Positions 1-6,939 are shown, numbered from the stretch's first letter. The stretch is DNA of 31,602 bases from CAZFDT01 sp964518335 (GCA_964518335.1 CAZFDT010000058.1:1-31602), one strand, 5' to 3'. Program-made: numbers and translations. The notes: generated by a model not told the origin, from the letters alone.

Positions 1-1062
1 CACCGTCGAGTCCAGGTCCACCACAATGTAGCTGTAGATGTCGTAGGGCAAGCCCGGCATGGCCCAGCGGTCGTCGATCTCGTAGCGACGGATCGCGTCG
101 GCCATGCGGCGACCCTGCCAGCTCACGTCGTTCATGATGCGGCGCAGCGCCGACTGCTGGTCGATCAGCTTGTCGAGCGCGGCCTGGCCGCGAGCGGATT
201 GAGCGGGGGGCAGTGCCTCGACCTGCTTGCGCATGGCGGCGACTTCGTTGGCCATGAGCACCTCGGCTTCGAGCCCTTTGGCGAGCATGGGGTAGTGAAT
301 GCAGACGGGTCCCCAGAGGCCCTGGCCATCGCCGCGTTCGCGGATTTGCCCATCGATGAGTCGGCCCAGCACGCGCTGGGTGAATTCGCGCCGGTCCGGG
401 TTGTTGTGAGCCACGAGGCCGGCGGCCAGCCACGCCAGGTCCCAGGTGGTGTCGGGCAGGCCGATCTGGTTCACGAGCTGCTCGAGCTCGAAGGCGAGCA
501 TGGCGGCATGGCGATCCGAGGCCAGTCCGGCGCGGGCATAGACGTAGAGCGCCTGGCCGTTAAGCCCGACGAGGCCGCGCGGCACCCAGGCCTGGGCGCC
601 TTCGCCATAGACGATGCGCTTCTGCTGGCGTTCGACATCGCCGTTGGGGTCGGGCACGAGTCGGCGTTCGGTGCGCGTGCCGGTGCGGACACGCTGGACG
701 ACGATCTGCCGCTTGACGAAGCCCTGCGGGTTGCCGTACTCGTCGAACTTGGGGACGAGACGCTCCTCGGTCTTGACATCGAACACCGGCACCTCGACGT
801 CCTTCCAGGCGAGGCGGACGGTGACGAGCCGGACTTCGCGCGAGACGGGCGGAAAGACCAGGCCCGTGGGGTTGCCCGGTGCACTTTGCCGAGCCATGAG
901 CGTGGCGATGCCGTTGCGGATGGCGGCGGTGGCGGCGTCGTGCAGGGCCTGCGGATCGACCTGGGGTGTGGCGTCGGGTTCTTCGCCGCGGGCAGGGTAC
1001 GACACGGCGGCGGCGAGCAGCAGCGCCAGGGTGCGGACAAGGAGTTGCAGTGAGCGGGCCAT
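1..1062 (-). CDS. Exported protein, possible prenyltransferase/squalene-oxidase-type repeat protein, C-terminus cut off
   Basis: An uninterrupted minus-strand frame of 354 codons runs from an ATG at 1062 off the left edge, so the C-terminus is missing. The start has AGGA six bases upstream. The first ~25 residues (MARSLQLLVRTLALLLAAAV) form a signal peptide ending near ARGEE, so the protein is exported. The mature part begins with a helix of the form LHDAATAAIRNGIATLMARQ, followed by a charged, beta-rich stretch (about 60-140) and then helical segments with WDLAWLAAGLVAH and GLWGPVCIHYPML. This resembles the alpha-toroid repeat proteins (terpenoid cyclase/prenyltransferase fold) common in planctomycetes, but I see no full catalytic motif, so that is a tentative guess. 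Absence of frame breaks, the signal peptide and the ribosome site make the gene itself secure. Confidence 0.72.
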   Translation of the reverse strand, partial: MARSLQLLVRTLALLLAAAVSYPARGEEPDATPQVDPQALHDAATAAIRNGIATLMARQSAPGNPTGLVFPPVSREVRLVTVRLAWKDVEVPVFDVKTEERLVPKFDEYGNPQGFVKRQIVVQRVRTGTRTERRLVPDPNGDVERQQKRIVYGEGAQAWVPRGLVGLNGQALYVYARAGLASDRHAAMLAFELEQLVNQIGLPDTTWDLAWLAAGLVAHNNPDRREFTQRVLGRLIDGQIRERGDGQGLWGPVCIHYPMLAKGLEAEVLMANEVAAMRKQVEALPPAQSARGQAALDKLIDQQSALRRIMNDVSWQGRRMADAIRRYEIDDRWAMPGLPYDIYSYIVVDLDSTV

Positions 1063-1205
1063 GACGTTTCCTGGTGCGGCCGCCGATGTCGCGCAGGCGG
1101 CCATGCTTAGTGTATTCCTCGTGCTGGTGCGGGAGGGGGGCCGCGCCGGCCCGCATCGCTTCCGCCAGGCCCCTGCGGGCCGTCTCCAGGTCACGCTCCG
1201 GGGGG

Positions 1206-1751
1206 TCATTCCTTGAAGCCGTCCACCTGGTAGCGCGTCATGGCGGCGGGGCCCATCGCCTTCACCTTGTCGCGCAGGCGCTGGAGGATCAGCGGCGGCA
1301 GCAGCCGCGCCAGCCCCTCGACCTGACCCCCGGCGGCGATCTGGCGGATCAGGCTCGAACTGGTGAACGCGAACGTCTCGCCCGTCATGATGAAGATCGT
1401 CTCGATGTCGGCGATCGCACGGTTGGTCAGAGCAAGCTGGAACTCGAAGTTCAGGTCCGTCACGTTCCGCAGCCCGCGCAGGATCGCCACCGCCCCGACG
1501 CGCTTGGCGTAATCGACCGTCAGGCCTTGGTACGTGTCCACTTCCACGTGCGGGTCACACGTCTGATGAACGAGCTGGGCGATCATGTCGGCCCGCTCCT
1601 GCATGGTGAAGACCTGCTGCTTCTCGGGGTTGTGTCCCACGGCGACGATCAGGCGGTCGAACAAGACCTGCCCGCGATGGATCACGTCCAGATGCCCGTT
1701 GGTCAGCGGGTCGAACGTGCCGGGGAAGATGCCGATCTTGGTGGTGCGCAT
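1206..1751 (-). CDS. coaD: Phosphopantetheine adenylyltransferase
   Basis: CoaD adenylylates 4'-phosphopantetheine with ATP, the penultimate step of coenzyme A synthesis, in the cytoplasm. The N-terminus IGIFPGTFDPLTNGH carries the nucleotidyltransferase TxGH signature (T17-H20). The family blocks that follow are VGHNPEKQQVFTMQER, AILRGLRNVTDLNFEFQ and the ATP-binding FTSSSLIRQ. The 181-residue product is about 20 residues longer than most CoaD proteins because of a tail ending YQVDGFKE. The frame stays open far upstream, but homology begins exactly at ATG 1751. No Shine-Dalgarno precedes it; a TATACT box lies nine bases upstream, suggesting a leaderless transcript. Reaction and family are established knowledge; the start choice is inference. 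Confidence 0.95.
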   Translation of the reverse strand: MRTTKIGIFPGTFDPLTNGHLDVIHRGQVLFDRLIVAVGHNPEKQQVFTMQERADMIAQLVHQTCDPHVEVDTYQGLTVDYAKRVGAVAILRGLRNVTDLNFEFQLALTNRAIADIETIFIMTGETFAFTSSSLIRQIAAGGQVEGLARLLPPLILQRLRDKVKAMGPAAMTRYQVDGFKE

Positions 1752-1760
1752 GGGCTGGCG

Positions 1761-1790
1761 AGTATAAGTCCGACCTGCGTGCCCGACCAA
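1761..1790 (-). promoter_or_regulatory. Predicted coaD promoter placed at the start codon
   Basis: On the minus strand, TTGGTC (1790-1785) and TATACT (1766-1761) are separated by 18 bases. The -10 box ends nine bases before the coaD ATG, so transcription would start within a few bases of the start codon. Confidence 0.45.
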
Positions 1791-2080
1791 ACCGCAGCTT
1801 TTCGCCAGTCGGTACAGACGGCCGGGCGTTTGCGGGAATCTTGGCACAGACTTGGCCCGAGCGGGCGGTGAATCGGATGATTGTGGTGCGTCAACGACGC
1901 GGCCGCACACGCCGGCCCACAACTTCGCCCTGGATCGGGTCTCGTGCCGGATGCCTCCCCGGCCGAGACCCTTTTTCTTGGCGGTGGGGTCGCAACCAAC
2001 CATGCTGCCTTCGATCGGTCCACGCGGCCGCTGCTGCGTCCGGCCGCCGAGCCGGCGCGAGGGGGCTGGGGGGTGCGGCG
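1791..2080. other. Gene-free stretch between the GntR-type regulator and coaD
   Basis: About 290 bases between the regulator stop and the coaD promoter hold no convincing gene. The frame of coaD stays open through it, but the translation is Arg/Pro/Gly/Ala-rich low-complexity sequence typical of high-GC shadow frames. I see no clear hairpin terminator or repeat. Confidence 0.5.
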
Positions 2081-2566
2081 TCACCGCCTGGCTCCGCGGC
2101 TGATGGGTATGGGGCATGGCTCGCTCAGCGATTGGCCTGCGATAGCTCCATGGGTGCTCCGTGGCGGGGTGTGCTCGCTCACGCGGCGGAGCCTGCCGCC
2201 GGGCCGGCGATACACCACGCCGCGGCGCTCCAGGTCGCGCATCGCCCGCGTTACAGTGCGGCGATCCACGCGCAGTTGCCGACCCAACTCGCGGGTCGAT
2301 GGCAGCACGTCGCCCGGCCCCAGCTCGCCCCGGGCAATGGCGTGGCGAAACCAGCCCAGCACCCGCCCCCGTGCCCCGTTGCCCTTGACCGGGCGGTACG
2401 GGACCCGCGCTGTGATGCTGCCCCGCGAAGGCTCCATGATGGCCCCAAACGCCACCTCGTCCCCCACCTGATCGGGCAGTCCGAACAAATCGCCTGCCGG
2501 CGGCAGCGCCGGCCAGGATTCCAACGATACGCCCGCCTCCGCCAGCAGCTTGCTCAGATCCTTCAT
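2081..2566 (-). CDS. GntR-type winged-helix transcriptional regulator with an uncharacterised N-terminal region
   Basis: A 161-residue protein whose residues ~69-130 form a GntR-like winged helix-turn-helix: GWFRHAIARGELGPGDVLPS, then TRELGRQLRVDRRTVTRAMR and DLERRGVVYRRPGGR. The N-terminal ~65 residues match no domain I recognise. The C-terminal ~30 residues after the wing look unstructured, so there is no FadR, UTRA, aminotransferase or LacI-like effector domain. Having the DNA-binding part late in a short chain is unusual for GntR proteins, which normally carry it at the extreme N-terminus. ATG 2566 is preferred over GTG 2575 because GGAGG sits eight bases upstream. A good promoter lies about 80 bases upstream. 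Target and ligand are unknown. Confidence 0.75.
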   Translation of the reverse strand: MKDLSKLLAEAGVSLESWPALPPAGDLFGLPDQVGDEVAFGAIMEPSRGSITARVPYRPVKGNGARGRVLGWFRHAIARGELGPGDVLPSTRELGRQLRVDRRTVTRAMRDLERRGVVYRRPGGRLRRVSEHTPPRSTHGAIAGQSLSEPCPIPISRGARR

Positions 2567-2646
2567 GGCCAACACCTCCAGGCCGCACGGTGACGCTCCG
2601 CCCCCGCCGCGCGGCCTGATCGGTGAGGGGCAGAAATGTTAGGTTA

Positions 2647-2675
2647 ATTTTAGCATACCGCCCCGACGGGTTCAA
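2647..2675 (-). promoter_or_regulatory. Predicted sigma70-type promoter of the GntR-type regulator
   Basis: Minus-strand TTGAAC (2675-2670) and TAAAAT (2652-2647) are exactly 17 bases apart. The hexamers match consensus at 4/6 and 5/6 and lie in a locally AT-rich patch. Transcription would start near 2640, giving a leader of about 75 bases. Confidence 0.6.
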
Positions 2676-2756
2676 GATTTATTTGCCACGTGCGGCGACC
2701 GGGGGGTGGCTGAATCATCGGGGCGATCGTGCAACCCATGCCGTCCATCGCGTGTG

Positions 2757-2784
2757 CGTCATTCCCGCGAAGGCGGGAATCCAG
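2757..2784 (+). repeat. REP-like palindrome, compact copy
   Basis: The unit CGTC-ATTCCCGC-gaag-GCGGGAAT-CCAG has a perfect 8-bp stem (2761-2768 with 2773-2780) and a 4-base loop. This is the widespread 'ATTCCCGC...GCGGGAAT' intergenic palindrome type seen in many high-GC bacteria. A diverged inverted partner follows 24 bases downstream. Confidence 0.8.
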
Positions 2785-2808
2785 TGACGGCGACATGGGG
2801 CCTCCCCC

Positions 2809-2857
2809 TGGATGCCCGCCTCCGCCTCCGCGAGGGCAGGCTCTCCGCGGGCATGGC
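2809..2857 (-). repeat. REP-like palindrome, inverted copy with enlarged loop
   Basis: Read on the opposite strand this copy matches the 2757-2784 unit. The arms are ATGCCCGC (2812-2819) and GCGGGCAT (2847-2854), with the flanking CTGGAT and GGCG bases retained. Where the compact copy has a 4-base loop, this one has a 27-base insert containing GCCTCC...GGGCAGGC. The two copies form an inverted pair of the kind called BIMEs. Confidence 0.7.
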
Positions 2858-3144
2858 GGCGTAAAGATCGTCTATGCCCCGGCTCTTCAGCCGCAGCCGG
2901 CGACCGGCGACCGGCCTGTTCGATCTCGAAGCGACGGGTCGGCAGGAACCCCTTGAGCCTGCGGGCGTGGCGGAGGGGAAGCCGGCGATGAAACAGGCGA
3001 CAAGCGCGAATCAGGCTCGGCGCTGCTATGCACTAGTGAACGGCGCGCAAGGCAGGGTTGCTCGGAAGCGTCACATCCATGAAGCCCCAACGCCCATGTC
3101 AGGACAGAGGCTGCCGGCCATCGCCAGGGATGTCTGGACTGGAC

Positions 3145-3405
3145 TTACGGGATCGGGTACTTGGACATGCGTCGCGGCCGATCCAGCAGCAGCAGGTAGT
3201 CCCAGTCGTCGTGGACTTGGCGCAGGGTGTGGTCGTACACGCGGTGGTGCTTGTTCTTGCGCTGTTCTTTGCTGAGGGCGACGGACTGAAGCTCGGGCGT
3301 CATGTTCCACCGCACGCTGTCAGCGGTGATGCGGTTGCAGCCGGTCGCCAACAAGGGCAGGACCAGGCAGGAACAGACGGCCAGGAGCAAGAGGGTGCGT
3401 TTCAT
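3145..3405 (-). CDS. Small lipoprotein of unknown function
   Basis: An 86-residue protein with a lipoprotein signal peptide: a positively charged start MKRTLLLLAV, a hydrophobic core and the lipobox LATGC, giving lipidated Cys23. The mature ~63 residues are highly charged (SKEQRKNKHHRVYDHTLRQ) and end in RRMSKYPIP, without a domain I recognise. ATG 3405 is preferred to a TTG six codons earlier because AAGGTG precedes it and the signal peptide then begins at residue 1. It follows the mlaD-type gene on the same strand by 104 bases, so a role at the envelope beside the Mla-like proteins is possible but unproven. Confidence 0.75.
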   Translation of the reverse strand: MKRTLLLLAVCSCLVLPLLATGCNRITADSVRWNMTPELQSVALSKEQRKNKHHRVYDHTLRQVHDDWDYLLLLDRPRRMSKYPIP

Positions 3406-3509
3406 GAAGCCCACCTTGAGCAAGGAGTGTACGACTACCGCAATTGTGCTGCGGCGCGGAGCTTATGTCAACTGCAAGCTGCGTCCGAGAACATCGTTGG
3501 CCCCCGCGG

Positions 3510-4742
3510 TCAAGGCGGGCTGTGGACCAGCTCCTTCCAAAGGGCGGTCTCGGCCTCGCGAAAACGGGCGAAAAGAGCCTCCAGGTACGCTGCAAACGCC
3601 TTGAGTTGCTCGTCGTCCCCGTCCCGGCCTTCGGCGACCGCCCGGAGACTGGCCGCGGCGCTATCCAGTGCCGACGCTCCCATGGCGAACGATCGGGCGG
3701 CATCGTAGAGGTTGTCGTGGGCGATCTCCGCCTTGTCGGGACGGTAGAGCAGGCGCCAGGGCGACCGCCGCAGCTCCACCATCGTGAGCTTGATCTGGCC
3801 CGACGCCAGTTGCAGGTTCGCCAGAGTCCGCTCGATGACCGGCCGTTGCGACACCATCGTCAGCCGCGCCGCGTCCGACACGACCTTGGCGTCGTCGAGC
3901 ACGGCGTGGAGCCGGGGCAGGGTCTGCTCATTGAGCTGGGTGGTCATGGTCCGCACCTGGTCCATCGTCGCTCGCAGGTCCGGGTCCTTGTCTTGCATGA
4001 GCGTGTTGAGCGTCGCCAGCGTCTGGTCGGCCGACTCGGTGATGCTGTCGATGCGGTCGAACCAGCTTTCGCTGCGCTGTCGCGCGGCGGTCACCATTTC
4101 GCGGGCATCGCCGAGGGTCTGCTGCAGTTGTCCGATGGCGTCCTGGGCCTGGTCGGCCATGGGCTCGACCTTGTCGAGGACCCGCCGCGCCCCGCTGGTG
4201 ATCGCCGGCACGTCGCGCTTGAGGGCGTCGGTCAGCTCGGCGATGTTGGTCAGAATCTGCCTGATCTTCTCGCGCTGCTGCTCGCGGATGCCGGCGTTGG
4301 CGACAATATCCTGGGCCAGCGGGTTGGTGGCGATGGCGCCGTCGAGCACGGCATGAGGCGCGTACAAATCGCCCGACCCGAGGCTGCGAATGTTGAGCTT
4401 TGTTCCTGCGCCCAGTGTCGGCACGTCCAGCTCGATCGTGGCGTTGCGGTGGACCTTGTAACGGGAGGGAATCTCAAACGTGACCACCTGTCCCAGCACG
4501 GTTCCGTCGCGCTCGAAATCGGCGATGGTCGTCACGTTGCCGATGGGCACGTTGCCCAGCGTGACGGCGGCTCCCGGCTTGAGTCCCCGCAGGCCGTCGT
4601 CCAACCGATAGTACACCCGCACTTCCTGGCGGCGCTCCACGAGCGAGCGAAAGTCCGTGAGCAGGAACAGGATCACCATGCCGAGGACGATGCCCATCAG
4701 CACGAAGAGACCCGCACGGACGTTCTCGCGTTGGGTTGCCAT
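3510..4742 (-). CDS. MlaD-family MCE-domain protein
   Basis: MCE proteins are substrate-binding subunits of ABC systems that move phospholipids or other lipids between inner and outer membranes. This 410-residue protein has one N-terminal membrane anchor (about residues 11-31, AGLFVLMGIVLGMVILFLLT). The MCE domain (about 38-125) includes VRVYYRLDDGLRGLKPGAAV and LGNVPIGNV. A long helical region rich in coiled-coil and amphipathic segments (about 150-400) follows, longer than in E. coli MlaD and closer to the long-tailed MCE proteins. It lies 33 bases downstream of the MlaF-type ATPase gene and is surely its partner. No Shine-Dalgarno precedes the ATG; a TACACT box sits six bases upstream, a weak hint of its own promoter. 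Confidence 0.9.
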   Translation of the reverse strand: MATQRENVRAGLFVLMGIVLGMVILFLLTDFRSLVERRQEVRVYYRLDDGLRGLKPGAAVTLGNVPIGNVTTIADFERDGTVLGQVVTFEIPSRYKVHRNATIELDVPTLGAGTKLNIRSLGSGDLYAPHAVLDGAIATNPLAQDIVANAGIREQQREKIRQILTNIAELTDALKRDVPAITSGARRVLDKVEPMADQAQDAIGQLQQTLGDAREMVTAARQRSESWFDRIDSITESADQTLATLNTLMQDKDPDLRATMDQVRTMTTQLNEQTLPRLHAVLDDAKVVSDAARLTMVSQRPVIERTLANLQLASGQIKLTMVELRRSPWRLLYRPDKAEIAHDNLYDAARSFAMGASALDSAAASLRAVAEGRDGDDEQLKAFAAYLEALFARFREAETALWKELVHSPP

Positions 4743-4775
4743 GGGGGTAGTGTAATCCCAAGACGGTCGCCCGGT

Positions 4776-5732
4776 TCAGCGTGTGGCGCGAACGCTGGGC
4801 TGCGGCTGCAGATACCGCGGCAGTTCGCCCAGCAGGTCCTCGGTATAGTTGCTCGTGAGTTTGCGCTGCGTGATCGGGCCTTCGGCGTCGCCCCTGAGGA
4901 ACTGACGGATCAACGCCAGCTTCTCATCGGCGGGCGCCTCCGGCAGCTTGCGCAATCGGTCGAACTCGTCGCGCGGGGCGATCATCAGCACGCGACCCTT
5001 GTCGAGCATCGCCATCCGATCGGCGATGGTGAACGCCGAGTCCATCTCGTGCGTGACCACCACACTGGTGACATTGAGCTTCTTGGTCAGGCCCAGAATG
5101 AGCTGGTCGATCTCGGCGCTGGTGACGGGGTCGAGTCCGGCCGAGGGCTCGTCGTAGAAAAGGATCTGCGGGTCCAGCGCCAGGGCCCGCGCCAGGCCGG
5201 CTCGTTTCTTCATGCCGCCGCTAATCTCGGCGGGGAACTTGTCGGCGTGCTCGCGCAGACCCACCAGTTCGAGCTTGATCTTCACCATGATGTCGATCGT
5301 CTGCCGCGGCAGCAGCGTGTGCTCCTCCAGAGGCAGGGCGACGTTCTGGCGCAGCGTCATGCTGTTGAAAAGGGCTCCCGACTGGAACAGGATGCCGAAC
5401 TTGCGGCGCACCTCGTTGAGTTCGCTCTCGCCCAGCCGCGTGATGTCCTGGCCGAACAGCTCGATCGCGCCCTGCTCGGGGGCGAAGGTGCCGATCATGC
5501 AGCGTAGAAGGGTGCTTTTGCCGCAGCCCGATCCCCCCATGACGACCATGGTCTCGCCGCGGCGCACGTCGAGGTTGATGCCGTCGAGCACGGTCTTGTC
5601 GCCGAAGCGCTTGACGAGATCGCGCACGCGGATGACGGTGTCATCGGCGGGTGACGCGGCCGAAGCCACTTCCTGCTCCCTCTCCCCCGTCTTCGGGGGA
5701 GAGGGCTGGGGTGAGGGGGTGGAAGTCACCAT
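4776..5732 (-). CDS. MlaF-type ABC transporter ATP-binding protein
   Basis: This is the ATPase of a lipid-trafficking ABC system of the Mla type. It shows Walker A GGSGCGKST (about 66-74), the Q-loop LFQSGALFNSMT, the signature ISGGMKKRAGLARAL, Walker B ILFYDEP and the switch histidine in VVVTHEMD. ISGGMKKR and the QSGALF block are typical of the MlaF branch. The first ~20 residues (STPSPQPSPPKTGE) are simply the translation of a palindromic repeat, so the 5' end has been altered. Two starts are possible. ATG 5732 overlaps the DUF559 stop. GTG 5669 has AGGGAG six bases upstream, supplied by the repeat, and gives a more normal 297 residues. The mlaD-type gene follows; the permease gene expected next to it is not in the window. 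Confidence 0.92.
   Translation of the reverse strand: MVTSTPSPQPSPPKTGEREQEVASAASPADDTVIRVRDLVKRFGDKTVLDGINLDVRRGETMVVMGGSGCGKSTLLRCMIGTFAPEQGAIELFGQDITRLGESELNEVRRKFGILFQSGALFNSMTLRQNVALPLEEHTLLPRQTIDIMVKIKLELVGLREHADKFPAEISGGMKKRAGLARALALDPQILFYDEPSAGLDPVTSAEIDQLILGLTKKLNVTSVVVTHEMDSAFTIADRMAMLDKGRVLMIAPRDEFDRLRKLPEAPADEKLALIRQFLRGDAEGPITQRKLTSNYTEDLLGELPRYLQPQPSVRATR
5676..5719 (+). repeat. Palindromic repeat, copy A (distal side of the DUF559 gene)
   Basis: The palindrome CTCCCTCTCCCCC-gtcttc-GGGGGAGAGGG is followed by CTGGGGTGAGGGGG. Read in the opposite direction it matches copy B at 6108-6159. It begins six bases after the DUF559 stop codon and lies inside the 5' coding region of the MlaF-type gene, where it encodes Pro/Ser-rich residues. 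Confidence 0.9.
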
Positions 5733-6100
5733 GCCAACCCTGCTGCACGTGCGATGTACGTCGCTACGGCATCCTTGTTCTTGATCAGATCGCCGTTCGT
5801 CATGCGGATCACGTTGAGGCCATAGGAGCAGATGACGCTCTGTGGCTTTTCATCTTCGGCTTTATGTCCGGTGTGGCTTTCACCGTCAAGTTCGACCACC
5901 AGCTTGGCTTCGGCGCAGTAGTAGTCCACGATATATCGATCGATAGGATACTGCCTGCGAAACTTGAGACCGCCAAGCCGTCGGTCGCGGAGCATGGACC
6001 AGAGGATACGCTCGGGGAGCGACATACGCTGCCGCAGATCGCGGGCGGTATGGACGCCGGTGGCAGAACGCCTGCGTTTTCGTCGCGGCTCAGTGATCAA
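5726..6100 (-). CDS. DUF559-family (Vsr-like) putative nuclease
   Basis: A 124-residue protein with the full DUF559 pattern: TARDLRQRMSLPERILWSML, then LGGLKFRRQYPIDRYIVDYY and CAEAKLVVELDGESH. The family is related to very-short-patch-repair and other PD-(D/E)XK endonucleases. The likely metal-binding acidic residues are Glu30, Asp59, Glu70 and Asp72. No cellular role is firmly established for the family. The start is inferred to be TTG 6100, because the conserved ARxLR block lies upstream of the first ATG. A GAGGGGG provided by the flanking repeat sits seven bases before it. The stop overlaps the ATG of the MlaF-type gene. The gene is bracketed by inverted repeats seven and six bases away, which suggests that gene and repeats move as one unit. 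Confidence 0.88.
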   Translation of the reverse strand: MITEPRRKRRRSATGVHTARDLRQRMSLPERILWSMLRDRRLGGLKFRRQYPIDRYIVDYYCAEAKLVVELDGESHTGHKAEDEKPQSVICSYGLNVIRMTNGDLIKNKDAVATYIARAAGLAW

Positions 6101-6107
6101 TCGAAGA

Positions 6108-6159
6108 CCCCCTCACCCCAACCCTCTCCCCCGCCTCAAGGCAGGCGGGGGAGAGGGAG
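6108..6159 (-). repeat. Palindromic repeat, copy B (start-codon side of the DUF559 gene)
   Basis: This copy reads CCCCCTCACCCCAACC, then the stem CCTCTCCCCC / GGGGGAGAGG around a 14-base loop gcctcaaggcaggc. It is the inverted counterpart of copy A, with one mismatch in the CACCCCAACCC segment and a larger loop. Its inner edge ends seven bases from the DUF559 start codon, and its outer edge seven bases from the stop of the ydjY-like gene. Confidence 0.9.
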
Positions 6160-6166
6160 CGGGAAA

Positions 6167-6904
6167 TCAAGGTGCGGCTTCGGTTTTCTCCGCGGCTTTG
6201 GCCTCGGGCTTCTTGACCGGCTTGAGTCGGATCGTCACCGGCGTGCCGACGGGGGGGATGGTGTCGGGGTTGGCCACCCACTGGCCTTCGTCGGTCTTGT
6301 CCGTGAGCTTGGTGTCGCGGGCCAGCAGGTCGTCGCCGAAGTTGACCAGCGACAGGACGGTTCCGTTGACATCGGCCATGAAAAAGCGGTCGCCGTTGTG
6401 CTCGACGAGCGATGACCCGGTGAACATCCACGTGCTGCCGGCCATCACTTCGCCTGTCGTGTTGTCCTTGATCCACCGGTTGGCGGGAATTTCGTGCTTC
6501 TGGCCGTCCTTGTCCCACGACACGGTGACTTCGACGGCGGGGCCGGCCGCATCGATGCGCACCAGCGCGTCGTGCTCGTCGCGCTTCCACGACATCGGAT
6601 GGCCCGGCTCAAGCCCCAGCGTCATCAGCGCCAGGTGAATGTGGCTGGGCCTGGCCTGCGTCGCCGCCACCGACTCGTACTCGCGGCTGCCCGCCGTGCA
6701 GACGATCAACTCCAGCCACTCGGCCTGGTCCAGCACGACCTTGGCGTCCACCTCGACCACGCCGGCGTCACGATCCACGCGCACATGCGGCCACGGCGCC
6801 TTGGCCTCACCGTCGCTCGGAGCGTCGGCCCGCAGCGGCCCTCCCCACGCCACGAGGAGCAGGCCGGTGACGATCCACGCTTGTCGATGGACGGTGAGCT
6901 TCAT
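6167..6904 (-). CDS. Exported YdjY-domain protein
   Basis: A 245-residue protein with a signal peptide (residues 1-26, ending PLRADA) and a YdjY-type domain. The recognisable block is VVEVDAKVVLDQAEWLELIV, then a Cys-containing stretch, EYESVAATQARPSHIHLALM and TLGLEPGHP, which matches the planctomycete version of this domain. The middle carries WDKDGQKHEIPANRWI and a segment on an AGSTWMFTGS core. The tail is Lys/Glu/Ala-rich. Biochemical function is not known; the signal peptide places it in the periplasm or at the envelope. No Shine-Dalgarno precedes ATG 6904, but a good promoter has its -10 box six bases upstream, predicting a leaderless mRNA. It is transcribed away from the Gfo/Idh/MocA gene at 7011. 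Confidence 0.82.
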   Translation of the reverse strand: MKLTVHRQAWIVTGLLLVAWGGPLRADAPSDGEAKAPWPHVRVDRDAGVVEVDAKVVLDQAEWLELIVCTAGSREYESVAATQARPSHIHLALMTLGLEPGHPMSWKRDEHDALVRIDAAGPAVEVTVSWDKDGQKHEIPANRWIKDNTTGEVMAGSTWMFTGSSLVEHNGDRFFMADVNGTVLSLVNFGDDLLARDTKLTDKTDEGQWVANPDTIPPVGTPVTIRLKPVKKPEAKAAEKTEAAP

Positions 6905-6910
6905 GACTAC

Positions 6911-6939
6911 AGTATCGCTCACCGACTCGCGACTGACAA
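6911..6939 (-). promoter_or_regulatory. Predicted promoter of the ydjY-like gene, leaderless type
   Basis: Minus-strand TTGTCA (6939-6934) and GATACT (6916-6911) are 17 bases apart. The -10 box ends six bases before ATG 6904, so the start codon would be at or next to the first transcribed base. Confidence 0.6.

Larger units (their letters stand above)
2676..3144. other. Gene-poor spacer containing two REP-like palindromes
   Basis: About 470 bases lie between the GntR promoter and the 3' end of the small lipoprotein gene. The first part holds two inverted REP-like elements (listed separately). The stretch 2860-3144 has no convincing coding frame, and I could not match it to tmRNA, RNase P RNA, SRP RNA or a tRNA by eye. 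Confidence 0.5.

Noticed and set aside
1752..2675. Upstream extension of the coaD frame
   Set aside because: CoaD homology starts exactly at ATG 1751. The extension is low-complexity and runs through the GntR gene in another frame.
2860..3144. Possible non-coding RNA gene in the gene-poor stretch
   Set aside because: I compared it by eye with tmRNA, RNase P, SRP RNA and tRNA landmarks and found none. A covariance-model search would be needed to say more.
3444..5507. Long plus-strand open frame opposite the mlaD/mlaF-type genes
   Set aside because: It is antisense to two well-recognised genes, its translation is Arg/His/Val/Gly-rich without domains, and such frames are expected in high-GC DNA.
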